Source: Devosia sp. ZB163 | GTDB lineage: Bacteria > Pseudomonadota > Alphaproteobacteria > Rhizobiales > Devosiaceae | Reading direction: 5' to 3' | Length of the DNA: 64,000 nucleotides | Assembly (NCBI RefSeq): GCF_028613635.1 | Contig: NZ_JAQRMY010000004.1 | Span: forward strand, 515,182-579,181 | Shown: positions 16,567-24,659 of the stretch, piece after piece | How positions within the stretch are numbered: the stretch's first letter is position 1 | Layout of the letters: each line of letters begins with the position of its first letter | Notes under the pieces: model-generated | The model's database searches: none | Seen by the model: only the letters and a program-made list of their open reading frames with translations | Told to the model about the DNA's origin: nothing | Program-made: the position numbers and the translations under genes

Positions 16567-17235
16567 TCAGCCGGTGATCGTCCCCGAGGCGGTGATGTGG
16601 TCGATGCCCTTGTTCACGTGCGCCTCGAGGAGCCGCTGGGCCGTCCCGGCATCGCGGGCGAGGGCCGCCTGCAGCAGGGCTAGGTGATCGTCGGCCACCG
16701 GCTGCCCGCGAAAGCTGCCGGCCAGCATGTGATAGCGCACGAAGCGATCGAACACCGTGGTGTGCAGGGCCATGAGCGAGCGCGAGCCGCAGGCCGAGAT
16801 CAGAGCCTCGTGGAAACTGCGGTCGTAGAGGATCCACTCCGGTGTCCGGTTGCTCTCGCCGGCCAGCAGGCGTTTCTCGATGGCGGCCAGCTTGTGGTGG
16901 GCGGCAACGACACGCCCCTCCCATTCGAGGTCGCCGTTCCCGAGCGACAGCCCGAGCGCGTGGCTCTCGAGCAGGAGCCGCAGTGCGCCCAGTTCCCTCA
17001 GGTCCGATAGCGTCGCCGGCGCCACCTCGAACCCGCGCTGTCCTTCGGCCACGACGAAGGATTCGCTGGCGAGCCGGGTCAGGACCTCGCGTAGTGTTCC
17101 GACGCCGACCTCGTAACGCTGCTTCAGCCTGTCGAGCGTCAGCCGGTCGCCGGGGCGGAGCACGCCGTGGATGATCTCGCCGCGGATGGTGCGGAAGGTG
17201 CTCTCGCCAATGGTGTCGCTGGTGCTCTCGGTCAT
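16567..17235 (-). CDS. GntR family transcriptional regulator, FCD (FadR-type) group
   Basis: The 222-residue protein has a GntR winged helix at about residues 10-75 (GEIIHGVLRPGDRLTLDRLKQRYEVGVGTLREVLTRLASESFV) and a C-terminal FCD domain with the metal-binding pattern D...H (LYDRSFHEAL), H...H. It is convergent with the dehydrogenase and divergent from the TRAP operon, so it may add a second control on uptake. No strong ribosome site precedes the ATG. The ligand is unknown; shikimate-pathway acids are plausible from context only. Confidence 0.9.
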   Translation of the reverse strand: MTESTSDTIGESTFRTIRGEIIHGVLRPGDRLTLDRLKQRYEVGVGTLREVLTRLASESFVVAEGQRGFEVAPATLSDLRELGALRLLLESHALGLSLGNGDLEWEGRVVAAHHKLAAIEKRLLAGESNRTPEWILYDRSFHEALISACGSRSLMALHTTVFDRFVRYHMLAGSFRGQPVADDHLALLQAALARDAGTAQRLLEAHVNKGIDHITASGTITG

Positions 17236-17254
17236 CTGTCGGATTAAATCAGGA

Positions 17255-17265
17255 TTATCGGATAA
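17255..17265. promoter_or_regulatory. Candidate GntR operator
   Basis: TTATC-G-GATAA is a perfect short inverted repeat 20 bases upstream of the gntR start, in the AT-rich part of the divergent promoter. FCD regulators often bind sites of this length, so autoregulation is plausible. Confidence 0.35.
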
Positions 17266-17348
17266 ACGTCATATTGACGGAGTAGGGAGTTCGTGTCCAC
17301 TCTGCGATCGAAGAAGACCAGTCGAAACGCCGTTGCCGTCGATTGACA

Positions 17349-17368
17349 TGTACGAACCGTTTCGTACA
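17349..17368. promoter_or_regulatory. Candidate TetR operator C (TRAP/pca operon promoter)
   Basis: TGTACGAACCGTTTCGTACA is nearly symmetrical, with outer arms TGTACGAA / TTCGTACA perfect. It is the same motif as operators A and B and lies 97 bases before the dctP start codon. Confidence 0.75.
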
Positions 17369-17465
17369 AAGTGAGCGGGCCTTGGCGGACGGCAAGATCC
17401 GGGAAGGCGAGGGAGTGCCCGCCATGCGGGCTCATGGGGCCGAGGGGCCCAATGTGGAGGATGAC

Positions 17466-18455
17466 ATGGATTTCCGTATCAAGCGGCGGGCCACCCTGTT
17501 CGGCGCGGTGGCGCTGCTCGCGGCCACCTCGTTCGTGCCTGCCTTCGCGCAGGACAAGCCGGTGCTGCGCTTCTCGGCCGTGTTCTCGGAGCAGGACATC
17601 CGCGCCGAGATGATGAAGCAGTTCGGCGAGGGCGTCGCCGGCTTCGCGACCCTCGAGCCCTACTATGGCGGCAACCTGTTCAAGCAGGGCACCGAGCTCG
17701 TCGCGCTGCAGCGCGGCAACCTGGAGATGGGCAATATCGCCCCGCAGGACGTCTCGAACCAGATTCCGGCCTGGTCGGTACTGACCTCGGGCTACCTGTT
17801 CCGGGATGCGGCCCACCTCCGTGCCTTCTTTGACAGTGAAGTCGGAGCCGAGTTCAAGAAGATGGCCGAGGACCAGCTCGGCATCCGCATTCTCGGGCCC
17901 ACCTATTTCGGTATCCGCCAGGTCGGCCTTCGCGGCGACAAGGCCATCAAGACCCCGGCCGACATGGCGGGCATCAAGCTGCGCATGCCGGGTGGTGACG
18001 CCTGGCAGTTCCTCGGCACCGCGCTCGGCGCCAACCCGACGCCGATGGCCTATGCCGAGGTCTACACGGGGCTGCAGACCGGCGCCATCGACGGCCAGGA
18101 CAACCCGCTGCCCAACGTCGAGAACATGAAGTTCTACGAAGTGATGGACCAGATCGTCCTGACCTCGCACCTCGTGGGCTACGACCTGCTGGTCATCTCC
18201 AAGGCCGCCTGGGACAAGCTGGCGCCCGCCGACCAGGAGGCGCTGCAGGCGGCCGCCACGGCGGCCATCGACTTCAGCCAGGACAAGCACGTTGCCCGCG
18301 AGGCCGAGCTGCTCGAGAAGTTCAAGGCCGACGGCCTCAACATCTACGAGCCCGATGTCGCTTCCTTCCGCGCCAATGCGCAGAAGCTCTACCTCGAGTC
18401 CGAGCTCGCCAAGAGCTGGCCCGAGGGGGTGCTCGACAAGATCAACGCGCTTTAA
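17466..18455 (+). CDS. dctP: TRAP transporter solute-binding protein (DctP family)
   Basis: The 329-residue protein has a cleaved signal peptide (MDFRIKRRATLFGAVALLAATSFVPAFA) and the DctP fold, with AGIKLRMPGGDAWQ carrying the conserved carboxylate-binding Arg and GAIDGQDNPLPN as the hinge segment. It captures an organic acid in the periplasm for the DctQM membrane unit. Position ahead of shikimate- and protocatechuate-degrading genes suggests shikimate, quinate or dehydroshikimate as ligand (inferred). GGAGGA lies upstream of the ATG. A strong hairpin separates it from dctQ. Confidence 0.92.
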   Translation: MDFRIKRRATLFGAVALLAATSFVPAFAQDKPVLRFSAVFSEQDIRAEMMKQFGEGVAGFATLEPYYGGNLFKQGTELVALQRGNLEMGNIAPQDVSNQIPAWSVLTSGYLFRDAAHLRAFFDSEVGAEFKKMAEDQLGIRILGPTYFGIRQVGLRGDKAIKTPADMAGIKLRMPGGDAWQFLGTALGANPTPMAYAEVYTGLQTGAIDGQDNPLPNVENMKFYEVMDQIVLTSHLVGYDLLVISKAAWDKLAPADQEALQAAATAAIDFSQDKHVAREAELLEKFKADGLNIYEPDVASFRANAQKLYLESELAKSWPEGVLDKINAL

Positions 18456-18465
18456 GCTCCCAGTG

Positions 18466-18491
18466 CAGGCGGCGCCGAGTGGTGCCGCCTG
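18466..18491 (+). terminator. Intercistronic hairpin between dctP and dctQ
   Basis: CAGGCGGCGCC and GGTGCCGCCTG pair over 11 positions (one G-U) around the loop GAGT, 10 bases after the dctP stop. There is no T-run. It likely stabilises the dctP message or attenuates transcription into dctQM. Confidence 0.55.
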
Positions 18492-18515
18492 ACCATAGAC
18501 CGCGGGGGAGGGACG

Positions 18516-19034
18516 ATGTCTTCACGCCTTCAGCAGATCGGCGCGTGGCTGCATGCGCGTGCAGAGAACCTGCTCGCCGCGATGCTGGCGACCATGTTCG
18601 TCGTCTTCATCATCCAGATCGTCTTCCGCTACCTGCTCAACTTTCCCATCGGCTGGACGCACGAGATCTCCGTCATCATGTGGGTCTGGCTGGTGCTGTT
18701 CGGCACCGCCTTCGTCGTGCGCGAGTACGAGGAGATCCGCTTCGATCTGCTCTATGCGACGGTGAGCGAGCGGACGCGGCGCATTATGGTGGTCGTATGC
18801 GCGGCGACCGTCGTGTTCTTCTTCACGATCTCGCTGCCGGCCGTGCTCGACTATATCGGGTTCATGAAGGTGGAGCGCACCGCCTACCTCAAGATCCGCT
18901 TCGACTGGCTCTACTCGATCTACGGCCTGTTCGCCGTCGCCGTGATCGTCCGTCAGCTCTGGCTCGGCTACCACGCCATCTGGGGCAGGCCGGCTGAAGA
19001 AATCGACGTCACCAAGATCAAGTCGGGGTTCTAG
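18516..19034 (+). CDS. dctQ: TRAP transporter small permease (DctQ family)
   Basis: The 172-residue protein has four hydrophobic segments and the DctQ pattern (FVVFIIQIVFRYLLNFPIGWTHEISVIMWVWLVLFGTAFVVREYEEIRFDLLY). It is the small membrane subunit that pairs with DctM. GGGGGAGGG lies five bases before the ATG. The next gene begins two bases after its stop. Confidence 0.92.
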   Translation: MSSRLQQIGAWLHARAENLLAAMLATMFVVFIIQIVFRYLLNFPIGWTHEISVIMWVWLVLFGTAFVVREYEEIRFDLLYATVSERTRRIMVVVCAATVVFFFTISLPAVLDYIGFMKVERTAYLKIRFDWLYSIYGLFAVAVIVRQLWLGYHAIWGRPAEEIDVTKIKSGF

Positions 19035-19036
19035 CC

Positions 19037-20347
19037 GTGTCGCTGGCCTTCGCCCTCTCGCTCGGGCTCATCACCGTGCTCGCCTTCATGGGCCTGCCCA
19101 TGGGCGTGTCCATGATCACCGGCTCCATCCTCTACCTGCTGATGCGCGGGCAGGACATGGGCATCGTCGCCGAGCAGCTGCTCAACGGCATGTACACAAA
19201 CTACATCATGCTGGCCGTGCCACTGTTCATCCTCGCCGCCGAGATCATGAATTCGGGGTCCCTGTCGGAGCGGCTGCTCAACTGGTGCAACGCCGTCGTC
19301 GGGCGCTTCCGCGGCGGGCTGGCCCAGGTCAACATCCTGCAATCGATCGTCTTCGCCGGCATGAGCGGTTCGGCCATCGCCGACGCCGCCGGCTCGGGCA
19401 AGATGATGCAGTACATGATGACCAAGGACGGCAAGTACACCCCGAGCTACGCCGCCGCGCTGACCGCCGCGACGGCGGTGATCGGGCCGATCATCCCACC
19501 CTCGATCCCGATGGTGCTCTACGCGCTCGTCGCCGATACCTCGATCGGCTACCTGTTCCTCGGCGGCGTCGTGCCGGGCCTGCTGATGGCCGGCGTGATG
19601 ATGCTGCAGGTCGCGGTGACGGCGCGGCTGAAGAACTTTCCCGTCGAAGAGCCCGTGCCGCTGCGCCGGCTCCCGAAGATGACCTGGGACGCGCTGCCGG
19701 TGCTGCTCATGCCGGCGGTGCTGATGTTCGGCATCTATGGCGGCATCACCACGCCGACGGAAGCCGCGGCCGTTGCCGCGTTCTATGCGCTGATCGTGTC
19801 GGTGGTCGTCTATCGCGCCGTAAAGGCGCCCGACCTCTATCGCTCGGTGCTGCTCAGCGCCAAGACCACGGCGTCGATCGGCATGCTGATCGCCGGTGCG
19901 CTGGTGTTCAACTACGTCGTGACCATCGAGAACATCCCGCGCACCATCAGCGCGACACTGCTCGCCTGGGACCTCGATCCGGTGACGTTCCTGATCGCGG
20001 TCAACATCCTGCTGCTGCTGATCGGGTGCGTCCTTGAAGGAACGACCATCCTCCTCGTCATCGTGCCGGTGCTGATCCCGACCGCGCAGGCGCTCGGCAT
20101 CGACATGGTGCATTTCGGCGTGGTCGTCGTGGTCAACATCATGCTCGGGCTGATCACGCCGCCCTATGGACTGCTGCTCTTCATCATGACGCGAATAGCC
20201 GGCACGCCGATGCGGGCGCTGGTGCGCGACGTGGCGCCGTTCCTCGTCGGCCTGCTCGTCGCGCTGTTCGTCTTCACCTTCGTGCCCGACACGGTGCTCT
20301 GGCTGCCCAAGATGTTCGGCTACGTCAGCCCGAGTGTCGTGCCATGA
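19037..20347 (+). CDS. dctM: TRAP transporter large permease (DctM family)
   Basis: The 436-residue protein has about twelve membrane segments and the DctM signatures GMSGSAIADAAGSGKMMQYMM, AVIGPIIPPSIPMVLYA and the repeat-half GGITTPTEAAAVAAFYAL. It forms the sodium-driven transport channel with DctQ. The start is GTG. Its TGA overlaps the next ATG by four bases, so the dehydroquinase-like gene is translationally coupled to the transporter. Confidence 0.94.
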   Translation: MSLAFALSLGLITVLAFMGLPMGVSMITGSILYLLMRGQDMGIVAEQLLNGMYTNYIMLAVPLFILAAEIMNSGSLSERLLNWCNAVVGRFRGGLAQVNILQSIVFAGMSGSAIADAAGSGKMMQYMMTKDGKYTPSYAAALTAATAVIGPIIPPSIPMVLYALVADTSIGYLFLGGVVPGLLMAGVMMLQVAVTARLKNFPVEEPVPLRRLPKMTWDALPVLLMPAVLMFGIYGGITTPTEAAAVAAFYALIVSVVVYRAVKAPDLYRSVLLSAKTTASIGMLIAGALVFNYVVTIENIPRTISATLLAWDLDPVTFLIAVNILLLLIGCVLEGTTILLVIVPVLIPTAQALGIDMVHFGVVVVVNIMLGLITPPYGLLLFIMTRIAGTPMRALVRDVAPFLVGLLVALFVFTFVPDTVLWLPKMFGYVSPSVVP

Positions 20348-20775
20348 AGCCGATCTACATCCTCAACGGCCCCAACCTGAACCGGCTGGGCAAGCGCGAA
20401 CCCGAGATCTACGGCACCACCACGCTGGCCGAGGTCGAGGCCATGTGCCGCGACGTGGCGGGCGCGCATCCGGTGGCGTTCCACCAGACCAACAGCGAGG
20501 AGAGGCTGATCGAACTCGTGCACGAGGCGATCGACGAAGGGGCGGGGATCATCATCAACCCGGCCGCCTTCACCTTCACCTCGCTGGCGCTGCTCGATGC
20601 GCTGAAGATGTTTCCCGGCCCGATCATCGAGCTCCATATCTCGAACATCCACCGGCGCGAGCCGATCTACCATCGCTCCTACGTCTCGATGGTCGCGACC
20701 TCGGTGATGGCCGGGTTCGGTGCCGCCGGCTATCCGATCGCGGTGCGCGCCATGCTGGCGCGGCTGGCAGCCTGA
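20344..20775 (+). CDS. aroQ: Type II 3-dehydroquinate dehydratase homologue (AroQ/QuiB-like) with altered active site
   Basis: The 143-residue protein has the AroQ start NGPNLNRLGKREPEIYG, keeping the first Asn, the Arg and the catalytic Tyr23, and later N72 and H98 in ELHISNIH. Two positions conserved in biosynthetic enzymes differ: the THTS motif reads TFTS (Phe78 for His81 of the M. tuberculosis enzyme), and the FR of the lid helix is replaced (Tyr109 for Arg112). Both normally contact the substrate, so activity or specificity may be changed. Context supports catabolic dehydration of 3-dehydroquinate to 3-dehydroshikimate. ATGA overlap with dctM implies coupling. The family is secure; the activity is not. 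Confidence 0.85.
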   Translation: MKPIYILNGPNLNRLGKREPEIYGTTTLAEVEAMCRDVAGAHPVAFHQTNSEERLIELVHEAIDEGAGIIINPAAFTFTSLALLDALKMFPGPIIELHISNIHRREPIYHRSYVSMVATSVMAGFGAAGYPIAVRAMLARLAA

Positions 20776-20776
20776 G

Positions 20777-21571
20777 ATGGCCTTCGCGGCCTCGAGCTTC
20801 GGCCTCGTCCACTATCGCGATACCGGCCCGCGCGACGCACCTGCGCTCGTATTCGTCAACTCGCTCGGCACCGACCTGTGCATCTGGGATGGCGTGGTCG
20901 AGCAACTAGCAACGGACCACCGTGCCATCACCTACGACAAGCGCGGGCACGGGCTCTCGTCGGTGCCGCCGGCTCCTTACGCGATCGCCGACCTGTCGCG
21001 CGACCTGCTGGAACTGGTCGACCACCTCGGCCTCGATCACTTCGTGCTGGCCGGAGTCTCGGTGGGCGGCATGGTCGCCATGCGTTTCGCCATCGATCAT
21101 CCGGAGCGGCTGGCGAGTGTGGTCCTCTGCGACACCGCCGCAAGGATCGGTGACTTAGCGACCTGGAACGCCCGCATCGATGCGATCCGCCGGGGCGGCA
21201 TGGCGGCGATCGCCGACGCCGTCCTCCTCCGCTGGTTCCCCCATTCCATCCGCACCGGTCGCGACGTCGAGATGGCCGGCTGGCGCAACCTGCTGCTACG
21301 CTCGTCGGTGGAGGGCTATGCCGGAACCTGCGCCGCCCTGCGCGATGCCGACCTCACCGCCGCCGTCGCCGATATCGCCGTCCCGACGCTCATGGTCGTC
21401 GGCGCCGAGGACCAGTCGACCCCTCCCGATCTCGTTCGCGCCACCGCCGACCGCATACCGGGCGCACGTTTCGAGCTCATCGCCGGGGCAGGGCACATCC
21501 CGTCCATCGACCGGCCGACGGATCTCGCCCGGCTGATACGCAGGCATGTCGAGGAGGCTGCGCATGGCTGA
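20777..21571 (+). CDS. pcaD: 3-Oxoadipate enol-lactonase
   Basis: The 264-residue alpha/beta hydrolase has the oxyanion segment NSLGTDLCIWD, the nucleophile elbow GVSVGG with Ser95, and the late GAGHIPSID containing the catalytic His. It hydrolyses 3-oxoadipate enol-lactone to 3-oxoadipate. The start is one base after the dehydroquinase stop. The next gene, pcaC, overlaps it by eight bases. The D-C-H-G-I-J-F-B order is compact and all genes point the same way. Confidence 0.93.
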   Translation: MAFAASSFGLVHYRDTGPRDAPALVFVNSLGTDLCIWDGVVEQLATDHRAITYDKRGHGLSSVPPAPYAIADLSRDLLELVDHLGLDHFVLAGVSVGGMVAMRFAIDHPERLASVVLCDTAARIGDLATWNARIDAIRRGGMAAIADAVLLRWFPHSIRTGRDVEMAGWRNLLLRSSVEGYAGTCAALRDADLTAAVADIAVPTLMVVGAEDQSTPPDLVRATADRIPGARFELIAGAGHIPSIDRPTDLARLIRRHVEEAAHG

Positions 21572-21935
21572 CCATTTCGAAGACGGCATGGCTACGCGCC
21601 GCGCGGTGCTCGGCAACGCCCATGTCGATCGCGCCGAGGCGGCGAAGACCGCATTCGACGCCGACTTCCAGGCCTTCATCACCGAGGGTGCCTGGGGCTC
21701 GGTGTGGTCGCGCCCAGGTCTCACCCGCCGCGAGCGCTCGCTGATCACCATCGCGCTGCTCGCCGCTCTCGGACACGACGAGGAGTTGGCCATGCACGTC
21801 CGCGCGACGGCGAACACCGGCGCCAGCCCCGACGACATCAGGGAGGCGCTGCTGCACGTCGCGGTCTACGCTGGAGTGCCCGCCGCCAACCGTGCCTTCA
21901 GGGTCGCGAGGAAGGAACTGGAGGCGCGGCAATGA
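21564..21935 (+). CDS. pcaC: 4-Carboxymuconolactone decarboxylase
   Basis: The 123-residue protein has the CMD fold motifs [64 protein letters not shown]. It decarboxylates 4-carboxymuconolactone to the enol-lactone hydrolysed by PcaD. The pair is separate here; in some bacteria they are fused as PcaL. GAGGAGG lies upstream of the ATG, inside pcaD. Confidence 0.94.
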   Translation: MADHFEDGMATRRAVLGNAHVDRAEAAKTAFDADFQAFITEGAWGSVWSRPGLTRRERSLITIALLAALGHDEELAMHVRATANTGASPDDIREALLHVAVYAGVPAANRAFRVARKELEARQ

Positions 21936-22678
21936 CCATCGTCCCACCCTATGGCGAGGAGGGCTCGCTCTACCCGCGCGACCGCGCCTGGCATCCGCCG
22001 GCCAATACGCCCGGCTACAAGAGCACGACGCTGCGCGCGCCCCGGCACGCCTTGCTGTCGCTCGGCCAGACCAGATCCGAGCTCACCGGCCCGACCTTCG
22101 GCCACGGCATCCTCAACCCACTCGACAACGACCTGATCCGCAACTTCAGCCAGGATGGCGGCGAGGCCATCGGCCAGAGGATGATCGTTTACGGGCAGGT
22201 GCTGGACGAGAATGCCCGGCCGGTGCGCGGCACGCTCGTCGAGTTCTGGCAGGCCAATGCCGGTGGGCGCTACCGCCACAAGCGCGAGGGCTATCTCGCG
22301 GCGCTCGATCCGAACTTCGGCGGCTGCGGCCGCGCGATCACCGACGACAACGGCTACTACCACTTCCGCACCATCAAGCCCGGCGCCTATCCCTGGCCCA
22401 ATGGCGGCAATGACTGGCGGCCGGCGCACATCCACTTCTCCGTGTTCGGCCATGCTTTCGCGCAGCGGCTGATCACCCAGATGTATTTCGAGGGCGACCC
22501 GATGATCTGGCAGGATCCGATCGCGCTCTCGATTCCCGATCGCGCCGCGGTGGAGCAGTTGATCGCAAGGCTGGATCGCCACAACACGACGCCCATGGAC
22601 GCGCTGGCCTATCGCTTCGACATAGTGCTGCGTGGACGGCGTTCGACGCTGTTCGAGAACCGGCCGGAGGGAAACTGA
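21932..22678 (+). CDS. pcaH: Protocatechuate 3,4-dioxygenase, beta subunit
   Basis: The 248-residue subunit carries the four Fe(III) ligands: Tyr in GGRYRHK, Tyr in KPGAYPW, and the two His of [11 protein letters not shown]. It opens protocatechuate between C3 and C4 to 3-carboxy-cis,cis-muconate with PcaG. The N-terminal cap ([18 protein letters not shown]) is typical of beta subunits. It is coupled to pcaC by ATGA and to pcaG by TGATG. Confidence 0.96.
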   Translation: MTIVPPYGEEGSLYPRDRAWHPPANTPGYKSTTLRAPRHALLSLGQTRSELTGPTFGHGILNPLDNDLIRNFSQDGGEAIGQRMIVYGQVLDENARPVRGTLVEFWQANAGGRYRHKREGYLAALDPNFGGCGRAITDDNGYYHFRTIKPGAYPWPNGGNDWRPAHIHFSVFGHAFAQRLITQMYFEGDPMIWQDPIALSIPDRAAVEQLIARLDRHNTTPMDALAYRFDIVLRGRRSTLFENRPEGN

Positions 22679-23259
22679 TGCTCAACCGCCTGCCGCCGCT
22701 GAGGGAGAGCCCGTCGCAGACTGCCGGCCCCTATGTGCATATCGGGCTCACGCCAAGCCTCGAGGGCATCTCCGGGCCGAACGTGCCCGACCTCGGCTCC
22801 GGGCCGATCGCCGCGGGCACCGGTCAGCCGATCAACATCATCGGCCGCATCTTCGATGGTTCGGCGGCGCCGGTGGGTGATGCGGTGGTCGAGCTCTGGC
22901 AGGCCGACGCCGACGGGCGGCACAATGCCGGCTGGGGCCGGACCGCATGCGGCGCCGATGGCAGCTTCCGCTTTGAGACCGTCAAGCCGGGCCGCGTCGC
23001 CGGCCCCGATGGCAAACCAATGGCGCCGCATCTGACGCTGTGGATCGTCGCGCGAGGCATCAATGTCGGGCTGCACACTCGGCTCTACTTCGACGATGAA
23101 GCCACCGCCAACGCCTCCGACTTCGTGCTGAACCGCATCATCGACCCGCGCCGCCGGACGACGCTGGTCGCGAAGCGAACCGAGGTGGCGGGACGCGCCA
23201 CGTACACGCTCGATATTCGCCTGCAGGGCGAGGGCGAAACCGTGTTCTTCGACATCTAG
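22678..23259 (+). CDS. pcaG: Protocatechuate 3,4-dioxygenase, alpha subunit
   Basis: The 193-residue subunit shows ESPSQTAGPYVHIGL at the start and the dioxygenase core VVELWQADADGRHN ... FRFETVKPG, lacking the iron ligands as expected for the alpha chain. It pairs with PcaH. The start codon shares one base with the pcaH stop. Confidence 0.95.
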   Translation: MLNRLPPLRESPSQTAGPYVHIGLTPSLEGISGPNVPDLGSGPIAAGTGQPINIIGRIFDGSAAPVGDAVVELWQADADGRHNAGWGRTACGADGSFRFETVKPGRVAGPDGKPMAPHLTLWIVARGINVGLHTRLYFDDEATANASDFVLNRIIDPRRRTTLVAKRTEVAGRATYTLDIRLQGEGETVFFDI

Positions 23260-23267
23260 GACAGCGC

Positions 23268-23990
23268 ATGGACAAGACCGTTCCCGACCTCGCTGCCGCC
23301 GTTGCCGGCATCACCGATGGCATGAGCCTTATGGTCGGCGGCTTCGGTGGATCCGGTGCGCCGATCGAACTGATCCACGCGCTGATCGACCAGTTCAAGG
23401 CCACCGGCAGCCCCGGCCGGCTGACCATCATCAACAACAATGCCGGCAATGGCCGCGTCGGCATCGCCGCCATGATCGACGCTGGCATGGTGGAAAAGAT
23501 GATCTGCTCCTTCCCGCGCTCGGCCGATCCCCGCGCCTTCACCGAGAAGTATCTCGGTGGCGAGATCGGTCTCGAGCTGGTGCCACAGGGCACGCTCGCC
23601 GAGCGAATCCGCGCCGGCGGCTCCGGTATCCCCGCCTTCTACACCCCCACGAGCTATGGTACCGACCTGGCCGCCGGCAAGCCCATCGCCGAGTTCGAGG
23701 GGCGGCACTACGTGCAGGAGCGCTGGCTCAAGGCCGATGCCGCGCTGATCAAGGCCGAGCTTGCCGATCTTCTGGGCAACCTCACGTACCGCAAGGCGGC
23801 CCGCAATTTCTCACCACTGATGGCGGCAGCGGCGAAGCTCACCATCGTGCAAGCCAGCCGCATCGTCGCTCCCGGCGAGATAGACCCCGAGCACGTCATC
23901 ACGCCCGGCATCTTCGTCGATCGCATCGTCGAGGTCGCCGATCCGCAACAGGAGGAGGCCCTGATGCGCGACGGAGTCGCCTACGCATGA
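23268..23990 (+). CDS. pcaI: 3-Oxoadipate CoA-transferase, subunit A
   Basis: The 240-residue subunit has the family I CoA-transferase alpha pattern LMVGGFGGSGAPIELIHAL and the strand LTIINNNAGNG. With PcaJ it moves CoA from succinyl-CoA to 3-oxoadipate. It ends with an ATGA overlap into pcaJ. Confidence 0.95.
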   Translation: MDKTVPDLAAAVAGITDGMSLMVGGFGGSGAPIELIHALIDQFKATGSPGRLTIINNNAGNGRVGIAAMIDAGMVEKMICSFPRSADPRAFTEKYLGGEIGLELVPQGTLAERIRAGGSGIPAFYTPTSYGTDLAAGKPIAEFEGRHYVQERWLKADAALIKAELADLLGNLTYRKAARNFSPLMAAAAKLTIVQASRIVAPGEIDPEHVITPGIFVDRIVEVADPQQEEALMRDGVAYA

Positions 23991-24658
23991 GCACCAGGCT
24001 TTCCAATGCCCAGATCGCCTGGCGCGCGGCGCAGGACATCGAGGACGGCGCCTATGTCAACCTCGGCATCGGCTTTCCCGAACTCGTGGCCAAGTTCCAG
24101 CCGCCCGGCCGCCATGCCATCTTCCACACCGAGAACGGCGTCCTCAACTTCGGCGAAAGCCCACCCGAGGGCGAGGAGGATTGGGACCTCATCAACGCCG
24201 GCAAGAAAGCCATTACGCTGAAGCCCGGTGCCGCATTCTTCCACCACGCGGACAGCTTCGCCATGGTGCGCGGCGGCCATCTCGACGTCGCCATCCTCGG
24301 CACCTACGAGGTGGCCGAGACCGGCGATCTGGCCAACTGGTCGACCGGCCCCAGGGGCGTGCCGGCCGTCGGTGGCGCGATGGATCTCGTCCACGGTGCC
24401 AAACGGGTCGCGGTCATCACCGACCACGTCACCAAGGACGGCAGGCCCAAGCTGGTCGAGCGCTGCAGCCTGCCACTCACCGGTGTCGGCTGCGTCACGC
24501 GCGTCTATACCAGCCTCGCCGTGCTCGACATCGAGGACCGGCACTTTGTGCTGCGCGAAAAGCTCCCCGGCATCAGCGTCGATGAGCTGCAGGGCCTGAC
24601 GGGGGCCCGGCTCGTCATTCCTGCTACGGTCGGCGACCTCGTCGCTCCGGAGGTCTGA
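23987..24658 (+). CDS. pcaJ: 3-Oxoadipate CoA-transferase, subunit B
   Basis: The 223-residue subunit contains the catalytic Glu of the ENG motif (FHTENGVLNFG) and GIGFPELVA near the N-terminus. It completes the CoA-transferase with PcaI. The thiolase gene follows after one base. Confidence 0.95.
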   Translation: MSTRLSNAQIAWRAAQDIEDGAYVNLGIGFPELVAKFQPPGRHAIFHTENGVLNFGESPPEGEEDWDLINAGKKAITLKPGAAFFHHADSFAMVRGGHLDVAILGTYEVAETGDLANWSTGPRGVPAVGGAMDLVHGAKRVAVITDHVTKDGRPKLVERCSLPLTGVGCVTRVYTSLAVLDIEDRHFVLREKLPGISVDELQGLTGARLVIPATVGDLVAPEV

Positions 24659-24659
24659 G

